Below are positions 5,905 through 10,687 of a stretch of 14,071 nt of DNA, one piece after another. Under the pieces are notes generated by a model. That model did no database searches. It saw only the letters and a list, made by a program, of their open reading frames with translations, and was not told where the DNA came from. Both the position numbers and the translations under genes were made by a program. Position 1 is the first letter of the stretch; each line of letters starts with the position of its first letter. The DNA is from Nanobdellota archaeon (GTDB lineage Archaea; Nanobdellota; Nanobdellia; Pacearchaeales; UBA12030), in NCBI GenBank assembly GCA_018829485.1, contig JAHJTU010000027.1:1-14071 (forward strand), read 5' to 3'.

Positions 5905-5988
5905 GCGGGGTTGCCGGAGCGGTCAAACGGGCATGGTTAAGGGCCATGTGGCTTAGTGCCTACGCAGGTTCGAATCCTGTGCCCCGCA
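5905..5988 (+). tRNA. tRNA-Leu, anticodon apparently AAG
   Basis: This is an 84-nt type II tRNA. The acceptor GCGGGGT (5905-5911) pairs with GCCCCGC (5981-5987, one T-G pair), with discriminator A5988 (Leu rather than Ser, which has G) and no encoded CCA. The T arm is GCAGG-TTCGAAT-CCTGT. A long variable arm lies between. The anticodon stem is CATGG (5932-5936) with CCATG (5944-5948), leaving the seven-base loop TTAAGGG. With T33 at 5938 the anticodon is AAG (5939-5941). A34 is almost never found in archaea; the expected gene would be GAG, one transition away. Reading UAA instead would break the stem. The place between rpoD and rpl18e is conserved in other archaea, including Haloarcula. It has no intron, unlike its paralogue at 8837. 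Confidence 0.9.
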
Positions 5989-5997
5989 TAAAGCAAG

Positions 5998-6369
5998 ATG
6001 AAAATAAGCAAATCAAGAATAGAAAAAAGATTGCAAAAGAAAGCAAATCCTAGACTTAAGTCTCTTATTATCTTATTAAAAAAACAAAAAACAGATTTTT
6101 GGCTTACAGTTGCAAAAGAATTATCAAAGCCAAAAAGAAAATCAACAAGAGTAAATTTATTCAAAATAGATAAAATTGCCAAAACAAATGATACACTTGT
6201 AATTCCAGGAAAAGTTCTTTCTTATGGGGATATAACCAAGCAAGTAAAAATTGCAGCATTTTCCTTTTCTGAAGAAGCAAAAAGAAAATTAAAATTAGCT
6301 GGATGCAAAATAATGAAAATAGATGATTTAATTAAAAATCCAGAAAAAAATATGAGAATAATCAAGTAA
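5998..6369 (+). CDS. rpl18e: Large subunit ribosomal protein eL18 (L18e)
   Basis: This 123-aa protein matches archaeal L18e. NPRLKSLIILLKKQ (17-30), FWLTVAKELSKPKRKSTRVN (34-53) and the central signature DTLVIPGKVLSYGDITKQVK (65-84) lead into IAAFSFSEEAKRKLKLAG. The fold is that of uL15-type proteins, and the protein binds 23S rRNA. The ATG lies only 9 nt after the tRNA-Leu discriminator base, too close for a promoter of its own. The mRNA 5' end is therefore probably made by tRNA 3' processing. It is the first protein gene of the L18e-L13-S9-Rpo10 part of the operon. Confidence 0.95.
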   Translation: MKISKSRIEKRLQKKANPRLKSLIILLKKQKTDFWLTVAKELSKPKRKSTRVNLFKIDKIAKTNDTLVIPGKVLSYGDITKQVKIAAFSFSEEAKRKLKLAGCKIMKIDDLIKNPEKNMRIIK

Positions 6370-6380
6370 AAAATAAGAAA

Positions 6381-6794
6381 ATGTCAAAAATAATAAAACC
6401 AACAGGAAATGAATTAATAATCAATGCACAGGATTTGCCTTTAGGAAGATTAGCAGCTTATGCTGCAAAAAAAGCATTACTTGGAGAGAAAATCATAATT
6501 GCAAATTGTGAAAAAGCAATAATAAGTGGAAATAAGAAAGATATTTTAGCAGATTACTTGCATAGAAGAGAAAGAGGAACAGTAACAAAAGGCCCATTCT
6601 TTTCAAAACTTCCAGAAAAAATAGTTCAAAGAGCAATAAGGGGCATGCTTCCATATAAAAAAGGAAAAGGAAAGGAAGCATTCAAGAGAATAATAATAGT
6701 TAAAGGTCCTATGCAAGGAATGCAAGAAATTAAAGTTAAAAAAGACATGCCATTAAAATATGTCACAGTTGAAAAAATAAGTAAATTATTGTAA
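6381..6794 (+). CDS. rpl13: Large subunit ribosomal protein uL13
   Basis: This 137-aa protein fits archaeal uL13. ELIINAQDLPLGRLAAYAAK (11-30) is the conserved start of the fold, followed by IIIANCEKAIISGNK (38-52), the RRERGTVTKGPFF loop (62-74) and the signature IVQRAIRGMLPYKKGKGKEA (81-100). uL13 is an early 50S assembly protein. It lies 11 nt after rpl18e and 8 nt before rps9, the standard archaeal order. Nothing unusual was seen. Confidence 0.96.
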   Translation: MSKIIKPTGNELIINAQDLPLGRLAAYAAKKALLGEKIIIANCEKAIISGNKKDILADYLHRRERGTVTKGPFFSKLPEKIVQRAIRGMLPYKKGKGKEAFKRIIIVKGPMQGMQEIKVKKDMPLKYVTVEKISKLL

Positions 6795-6802
6795 ATATAA
6801 AA

Positions 6803-7246
6803 ATGGTAATCAAAAAGAAAAAAATCAAAAAGATTGAAAGTAAATCCATAGTAACTAGTGGAAAAAGGAAAAGAGCTAATGCTAAAGCAACAATAAGAGA
6901 AGGCACAGGTGTAATAAGAATAAATATGCAACCAATAAGATTATTATCAAAAATGCATCAATTAATTATTCAAGAACCATTGCAAATAACAGAAAAAATT
7001 ATACCAGAATTAACACATAAAATAGATATTGAAATAAAAGTTAATGGTGGTGGTAGAGAAGCTCAATTAGAAGCTGCAAGACTTGCTATTGGAAGAGCAC
7101 TTGTAGCATACACAAAAAATATGCAATTAAAAGATGCTTTAATTAGTTATGACAGACATTTATTTACAGCTGATATCAGAAGAAAGGAAACAAGAAAACC
7201 AGGTGACAGTAAAGCAAGGGCAAAAAGGCAAAAATCTTACAGATAA
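6803..7246 (+). CDS. rps9: Small subunit ribosomal protein uS9
   Basis: This 147-aa protein has the uS9 pattern SGKRKRANAKATIREGTGVI (19-38), the core IDIEIKVNGGGREAQLEAAR (74-93), LAIGRALVAY, and a basic C-terminus ending in KSYR. The last Arg is the residue that reaches the P-site tRNA in ribosome structures. A lysine-rich stretch (KKKKIKK) leads at the N-terminus. It follows rpl13 by 8 nt and is separated from rpoN by an unusually A-rich 54-nt gap that contains a TATA-like ATTTTATAAAAA (about 7254-7265). Confidence 0.96.
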   Translation: MVIKKKKIKKIESKSIVTSGKRKRANAKATIREGTGVIRINMQPIRLLSKMHQLIIQEPLQITEKIIPELTHKIDIEIKVNGGGREAQLEAARLAIGRALVAYTKNMQLKDALISYDRHLFTADIRRKETRKPGDSKARAKRQKSYR

Positions 7247-7300
7247 TTAGATAATTTTATAAAAAGAAAAAAACAAACAAAAGAATAAAATAAAAACAAA

Positions 7301-7498
7301 ATGATAATACCGATTCGATGTTTTTCATGTGGAAAACCAATTGCACATTTATGGAAAGAATACCAACAAAGAATTGCAAAAGGCGAAGATCCAAAGCAAG
7401 TTCTAGATTCATTGGGATTAGAAAGATATTGCTGCAGAGCTATATTTATCTCACATGAAGATAATGCTGATTTAATTGCAAAATTCAAGAAATCTTAA
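7301..7498 (+). CDS. rpoN: DNA-directed RNA polymerase subunit Rpo10 (RpoN)
   Basis: This 65-aa protein has full family length. The N-terminal IPIRCFSCGKPIAHLWKEY (3-21) contains C7-x2-C10, and the SLGLERYCCR motif (37-46) gives C44-C45. Together these form the single Zn site of Rpb10-type subunits, which bind the Rpo3-Rpo11 platform and Rpo2. RpoN closes the operon here; the usual archaeal followers rpoK and rps2 are not present. Its last 14 nt overlap the end of the convergent RNase P component 4 gene. Confidence 0.96.
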   Translation: MIIPIRCFSCGKPIAHLWKEYQQRIAKGEDPKQVLDSLGLERYCCRAIFISHEDNADLIAKFKKS

Positions 7499-7784
7499 TT
7501 CTTCTTACTTTTCCACATTCACATATATGAACCTTAAATCCTTTCTTAATTCTTGTTTTTCCAGATTTTAAAAGCAGATTACATTTTTTGCAAAAACTTC
7601 TTTTAAGTTCTTTAGGAATCTTTGTCTGAGTTTTTCTTTCTAATTGTCTTGCAAGAAAAATATATCTTCTTGCTAACAAAGGCTTTGAAGAAAGGTTTTC
7701 TTCAGCTAAATAAAAAAGTTTTCTAATTCTCTTCTCAGCAATCTCTTTTACTTTTTCTTTTTGACTTTTATTTTTTCTTATCAT
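7485..7784 (-). CDS. rnp4: RNase P protein component 4 (Rpp21/Rnp4)
   Basis: This 99-aa protein matches archaeal Rpp21. Helical N-terminal IAEKRIRKLFYLAEE (15-29) with ARRYIFLARQLERKTQTKIP (38-57) is followed by the zinc ribbon: C65-x2-C68, then ICECGKVRRI with C88 and C90. The usual second pair is C-x2-C-G; here only one residue lies between the cysteines. With Rpp29 it supports the specificity domain of RNase P RNA in 5' tRNA maturation. The ATG lies 10 nt after the 3' end of the 5S rRNA gene on the same strand, so it is almost certainly transcribed with 5S. The end overlaps rpoN by 14 nt (convergent). Confidence 0.9.
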   Translation of the reverse strand: MIRKNKSQKEKVKEIAEKRIRKLFYLAEENLSSKPLLARRYIFLARQLERKTQTKIPKELKRSFCKKCNLLLKSGKTRIKKGFKVHICECGKVRRIKIS

Positions 7785-7794
7785 AGAATATAAA

Positions 7795-7907
7795 GAAGAC
7801 AGCTTTTAGGTTTCCCCCTCCTTCGAGAAGTAAAGCCTAAAACACAAGCAGCTTAACTTCTGTGTTCTGATGGGAACAGGTGTTTCCTACTTGCTATGGC
7901 CGTCTTC
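7795..7907 (-). rRNA. rrf: 5S ribosomal RNA (stand-alone)
   Basis: Read on the minus strand, this 113-nt stretch has the 5S landmarks: GGCCATAGC near the 5' end, GGAAACACCTGTTCCCATC, and CAGAAGTTAAGC. The ends pair as helix I (5' GAAGACGG with 3' CTGTCTTC, one G-U pair), which sets the boundaries. No 16S, 23S or other rRNA is near, so 5S is unlinked, as in many small-genome archaea. A TTTAAA box is centred 24 nt upstream of the 5' end. The RNase P component 4 ORF follows after 10 nt with no terminator between. Confidence 0.92.
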
Positions 7908-7928
7908 AAATCTTAGATTATGAATACT

Positions 7929-7934
7929 TTTAAA
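7929..7934. promoter_or_regulatory. Palindromic TATA box, possibly bidirectional
   Basis: TTTAAA is centred 24 nt before the 5S 5' end (minus strand) and about 31 nt before the ATG of the divergent 94-aa gene at 7963. On the minus strand the core reads AGATTTAAAAGT, a good BRE/TATA sequence. The same six bases may serve both directions, or the plus strand may use ATATAA at 7951-7956 as part of its initiation region. Confidence 0.5.
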
Positions 7935-7962
7935 TCTTTTGTGGTTCTCTATATAATCGAAT

Positions 7963-8247
7963 ATGACGACAGATGATTATGATTCGTTTGTAAAAAGAGG
8001 AAGAGCTGTCAAACTCACAATAGGAAAGACTAATTACATTATTGATCCCATTTGTATAGCAAATAAAATACCACCAAAAATTCTAGAAAACCCAAATCTT
8101 GTTTCAAAAGTTATTGGTTTTGAATTACAAGGAGAAATCTTATTACCTTACAAAGAAATAGTTGATTCAAGAACATTGGGATTTTCAAGAGACTATGCAA
8201 CAAGATATACAACAGAAAATGCAATGGAAGATTGTCTAATATTTTAA
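7963..8247 (+). CDS. Conserved-looking small protein of unknown function
   Basis: I do not recognise this 94-aa product. It has no membrane segment or signal peptide. The first 12 residues are acidic then basic (MTTDDYDSFVKRGRAVKL), followed by a short strand-rich part (VKLTIGKTNYIIDPICIANK, 16-35), a predicted helix around PPKILENPNLVSKVIGFEL, and a polar Tyr/Thr-rich end. Two cysteines (C31 and C91) are not in a metal-binding pattern. Codon use and A-richness match the neighbours, and it has its own upstream TATA-like sequence, so it is probably a real gene. It is divergent from 5S and followed by the MscS-like gene after 44 nt. Confidence 0.6.
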   Translation: MTTDDYDSFVKRGRAVKLTIGKTNYIIDPICIANKIPPKILENPNLVSKVIGFELQGEILLPYKEIVDSRTLGFSRDYATRYTTENAMEDCLIF

Positions 8248-8262
8248 GCTCTTAAAAATAAG

Positions 8263-8270
8263 CTTTTAAA
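8263..8270 (+). promoter_or_regulatory. TATA box candidate for the MscS-like gene
   Basis: CTTTTAAA lies about 25 nt before the ATG at 8292, fitting a leaderless transcript. A near-copy, CTCTTAAA, lies 17 nt upstream (8249-8256 region), giving an imperfect tandem TAAGCT(C/T)TTAAA. Confidence 0.45.
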
Positions 8271-8291
8271 GCCTACCTTCTTCTGAAAAAT

Positions 8292-8792
8292 ATGACAATT
8301 TCAGTTTCAAATGTAATAGCAGCAATAATAATTCTTATCTTAGGTATCACCCTAGGTAATTTAGCTGGAAGATTCACAAAAAGAGCAATAATCACGTTAG
8401 AATTAAAAAAATATTTCAAATTCCAAATAGATTCAATTGCATCAAGAGTAATTGCGTGGCTAATTTACATTTTTACTATTATAATTGCATTAATTAATTT
8501 AGGAATAGCTACCCCAATATTATATGCGATAATTATAATATTATTAGCATTAATTGCTGGTGCAGTTTTCTTATCCTTAAAAGATTTTATTCCAAATGTA
8601 ATAGCAGGAGCAACACTACAAAAAAGAGAACTCAAAAAGGGCATGAATATAAAATTCAATGATATTTCAGGAAAAATAGAGGAATTCACAATTACTGAAA
8701 CAAAAATCAAATCAGGCAACGATATAATATTTGTACCAAATTCACTATTGGTTAAAGAAATTCTTCATTTAAGAGAAAAATCAAGAAAATAA
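8292..8792 (+). CDS. Minimal MscS-family mechanosensitive channel-like protein
   Basis: This 166-aa protein has three hydrophobic helices (about 5-25, 52-71 and 73-95). A short amphipathic part, LKDFIPNVIAGATLQ (96-110), follows, then the beta domain ELKKGMNIKFNDISGKIEEF (113-132) and TETKIKSGNDIIFVPNSLLV (135-154). The last two blocks are the MscS signature: the Gly/Ala-rich pore-lining TM3 end, then the G-x-V-E-like beta strand and the I-x-V-P-N-S motif. MscS channels release solutes when membrane tension rises. The C-terminal alpha/beta vestibule of typical MscS is missing, as the protein stops 12 residues after the PNS motif. With three TM helices and beta domain only, it would be a very small member; conductance is not shown. 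Confidence 0.8.
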   Translation: MTISVSNVIAAIIILILGITLGNLAGRFTKRAIITLELKKYFKFQIDSIASRVIAWLIYIFTIIIALINLGIATPILYAIIIILLALIAGAVFLSLKDFIPNVIAGATLQKRELKKGMNIKFNDISGKIEEFTITETKIKSGNDIIFVPNSLLVKEILHLREKSRK

Positions 8793-8804
8793 GCAGAAAA
8801 TAAC

Positions 8805-8813
8805 ATTTAAAAG
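8805..8813 (+). promoter_or_regulatory. TATA box candidate for tRNA-Leu(CAA) unit
   Basis: ATTTAAAAG is centred about 28 nt before the tRNA 5' end at 8837. It is the only good TATA candidate ahead of both the tRNA and the PIN-ATPase gene behind it. Confidence 0.55.
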
Positions 8814-8836
8814 TAATATTCTTTTTCTTTGTATAA

Positions 8837-8931
8837 GCGGGGATGCCGGAGTGGTCAAACGGACATGGCTCAAGAATTTTGAGATACCATGTGGCTTAGT
8901 GCCTACGCAGGTTCGAACCCTGCTCCCCGCA
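8837..8931 (+). tRNA. tRNA-Leu(CAA) with 11-nt intron
   Basis: This is a 95-nt type II tRNA gene (84 nt mature). The acceptor GCGGGGA pairs fully with TCCCCGC (8924-8930), discriminator A8931, no encoded CCA. The T arm is GCAGG-TTCGAAC-CCTGC. The anticodon stem CATGG (8864-8868) pairs with CCATG (8887-8891), with 18 nt between instead of 7. Removing 8875-8885 leaves the loop CTCAAGA with anticodon CAA (8871-8873), which reads UUG. It is closely similar to the tRNA-Leu at 5905, including an identical stretch from the anticodon stem 3' arm through the variable arm into the T loop. The two are paralogues. The PIN-ATPase ORF starts 9 nt downstream. Confidence 0.92.
8875..8885 (+). other. tRNA-Leu intron (11 nt) at position 37/38
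   Basis: CTCA of the anticodon loop (8869-8872) pairs with TGAG (8880-8883). The three-base bulges AGA on the 5' side and ATA on the 3' side give a relaxed bulge-helix motif for the archaeal splicing endonuclease. The inner part is only a small loop, not a second helix. Exact ends are inferred from the need for a seven-base loop. Confidence 0.75.
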
Positions 8932-8940
8932 TAAACGAAG

Positions 8941-10557
8941 ATGATAAAACAAATCAAGAGAAAATTGGCAAACACAAACCAAGAATTCAGTAAAAACATG
9001 AAAACATATGTCTTAGATACTTCTGTAATTATTGAAAGAGTTGTTTCAAAAGAATTAAAAAAAGGCAAATTCAAGGGCAGAATTATAATTCCAAATGCTG
9101 TTTTAGCAGAATTAGAACATCAGGCAAATCTTAATCAAGAAACAGGATTTATTGGATTAGATGAATTATCTGAATTACATGAAATGCAAAAACAGAAAAA
9201 GGTTGAATTAGAATTTCAAGGCGCAAGGCCAGTAGCAGGACAAATTAAGCATGCAAAATTAGGTGAAATAGATTCAATTGTAAGAGATTTAGCAATAAAA
9301 AACAAAGCAGATTTGGTAACAGCAGATTATGTTCAGGCAAAAAGCGCAGAAGCATCAGGAATTTCTGTTGTATTTATTAAAATAAGAAAACTCAAAAAAT
9401 CACTTGTAATAGAAAAATTCTTTGGAAAAGATATTATGAGCATACATTTGAAAGAAGGTGCATTGCCATATGGAAAAAAAGGAATGCCAGGAAATTGGAA
9501 ATTAACAAAATTAGGAAATAAAAAACTCACAAGAGATTTTTTAATTAAGATTGCAAAAGAAATAGTTGAAAAAGCAAGAATAGTGCCAGATGCATTTGTA
9601 GAAATTTCAAGATATGGATTAACAATTGTGCAATATGGACCATTAAGGATAGTAATTGTTAAACCACCAGTATCAGATGGTGTTGAAATAACAGCAAGCA
9701 GGCCATTAAAGAAATTTGATTTGAATCATTACAACCTTAATCAAGATATCTTGAAAAGACTTGAAAAAGCAAGAGGAATTATTGTTGCAGGAGAACCAGG
9801 CGCAGGAAAAAGCACATTTGTCCAGGCATTAGCAGAATTTTATGCTGAAAAAGGATTTATTGTTAAAACAGTTGAATCACCAAGAGACTTACAATTGCCA
9901 GCAAAAATTACACAGTATAGCAAGAATTTTGCATCATCTTCAGATATACATGATATTCTTTTCTTAAGCAGGCCAGATTATATTATTTTTGATGAAATGA
10001 GAGACACACCAGATTTTACTTTGTATACTGATTTAAGATTAGCAGGAAGTGAATGTATTGGTGTTTTGCATAGTGCTAGCCCAATTGATGCTATACAAAG
10101 ATTCATAGGAAGATTACAAGTTGGAATGATTCCTTCTGTTCTTGATACTATTATTTATATCTCAGCAGGAGAAATAAACAAGATAATCTCATTAGCACTA
10201 AAAATAAAAGTTCCTTCTGGAATGAGAGAAGCTGATTTAGTAAGACCAGTAGTTGAAGTAAGAGATTATGCTGAAGGAACACTTTTATATGAAATCTACA
10301 AATTCGGAGAAGAAACAGTTGTTGCAGGTATAAAAAAAGATAAAGAAAAATACAGAGATAAAGATGAAAATGTTGAGATAACAGAAGACAAAAAGAACAT
10401 GATTATAAGGGGCAATGGAGAATATTCTCTTTTTATTGATAATCATCATATTACAAATATTTTTGTGAAGGGCCAAACAAGAATTAATAAAAAAAGCAAA
10501 TTAGGAAAAAGACTTCTTAAATCAATAATAAGCCATAAAAAGATAGAATTCAGATAA
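8941..10557 (+). CDS. PIN-domain plus PilT-like ATPase (COG1855 type)
   Basis: This 538-aa protein combines an N-terminal PIN nuclease-like domain and a secretion-type ATPase core, as in archaeal COG1855 proteins. The PIN residues are D26 in VLDTSVIIE, E56/E59 in PNAVLAELEH, D111 and D129. The ATPase has Walker A GEPGAGKST (284-292), an Asp/Glu Walker B region at YIIFDEM (347-353) and a His-containing motif VLHSAS (375-380). Known homologues carry a C-terminal KH domain. Here the last ~80 residues are charged and I cannot see a clear KH GxxG motif, so it is reduced or lost. The role is uncertain; RNA processing is suspected. The family usually starts right at the PIN strand, so M20 (8998) is an alternative start. 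The upstream ATG is kept because it lies 9 nt after the tRNA. Confidence 0.88.
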   Translation: MIKQIKRKLANTNQEFSKNMKTYVLDTSVIIERVVSKELKKGKFKGRIIIPNAVLAELEHQANLNQETGFIGLDELSELHEMQKQKKVELEFQGARPVAGQIKHAKLGEIDSIVRDLAIKNKADLVTADYVQAKSAEASGISVVFIKIRKLKKSLVIEKFFGKDIMSIHLKEGALPYGKKGMPGNWKLTKLGNKKLTRDFLIKIAKEIVEKARIVPDAFVEISRYGLTIVQYGPLRIVIVKPPVSDGVEITASRPLKKFDLNHYNLNQDILKRLEKARGIIVAGEPGAGKSTFVQALAEFYAEKGFIVKTVESPRDLQLPAKITQYSKNFASSSDIHDILFLSRPDYIIFDEMRDTPDFTLYTDLRLAGSECIGVLHSASPIDAIQRFIGRLQVGMIPSVLDTIIYISAGEINKIISLALKIKVPSGMREADLVRPVVEVRDYAEGTLLYEIYKFGEETVVAGIKKDKEKYRDKDENVEITEDKKNMIIRGNGEYSLFIDNHHITNIFVKGQTRINKKSKLGKRLLKSIISHKKIEFR

Positions 10558-10559
10558 AC

Positions 10560-10569
10560 TTTTTAATTA
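10560..10569 (+). promoter_or_regulatory. TATA box candidate for tRNA-Arg unit
   Basis: TTTTTAATTA is centred about 24 nt before the tRNA-Arg 5' end at 10588, immediately after the PIN-ATPase stop. Confidence 0.55.
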
Positions 10570-10587
10570 TCTTTTATTAGTATTATT

Positions 10588-10676
10588 GCCCTTGTAGCTC
10601 AACTGGATAGAGCGATGCCCTCCTATAAGATAATGGAGAGAGGCATAGGTTGTGGGTTCAAATCCCATCAAGGGCA
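10588..10676 (+). tRNA. tRNA-Arg(CCU) with 15-nt intron
   Basis: This is an 89-nt gene (74 nt mature). The acceptor GCCCTTG pairs with CAAGGGC (10669-10675), discriminator A10676, no encoded CCA. The D arm is GCTC-loop-GAGC and the T arm GTGGG-TTCAAAT-CCCAT. The anticodon stem ATGCC (10615-10619) pairs with GGCAT (10642-10646), with 22 nt between. Removing 10626-10640 leaves the loop CTCCTAA with anticodon CCT (10622-10624), reading AGG. The 260-aa ORF starts 11 nt after the tRNA end, so the two probably share a transcript. Confidence 0.92.
10626..10640 (+). other. tRNA-Arg intron (15 nt) at position 37/38
   Basis: CTCC of the anticodon loop (10620-10623) pairs with GGAG (10635-10638). The three-base bulges TAT (5' side) and AGA (3' side) place both splice cuts after the second bulge base, as in the archaeal bulge-helix-bulge rule. 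The inner helix is replaced by an 8-nt loop. Confidence 0.78.
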
Positions 10677-10687
10677 CTTAAGAAAAA

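Noticed and set aside
5932..5948. Reading the first tRNA-Leu anticodon as UAA
   Set aside because: Shifting the loop by one base to GTTAAGG would require GCATG to pair with GCCAT, which fails. Only CATGG/CCATG pairs fully, giving AAG.
5937..6182. Minus-strand ORF with AGHRIRTCVGTKPHGP
   Set aside because: Its first residues are the translated reverse of tRNA-Leu, and the rest is antisense to rpl18e.
8246..8272. Imperfect tandem TAAGCT(C/T)TTAAA as a possible functional repeat
   Set aside because: Two AT-rich copies of about 13 nt are easily explained by two overlapping TATA-like boxes in an AT-rich genome.
8781..9074. Minus-strand ORF with AGSRVRTCVGTKPHG
   Set aside because: This is the translated reverse of the second tRNA-Leu. 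Its likeness to the ORF at 5937 only reflects the tRNA duplication, not a protein family.
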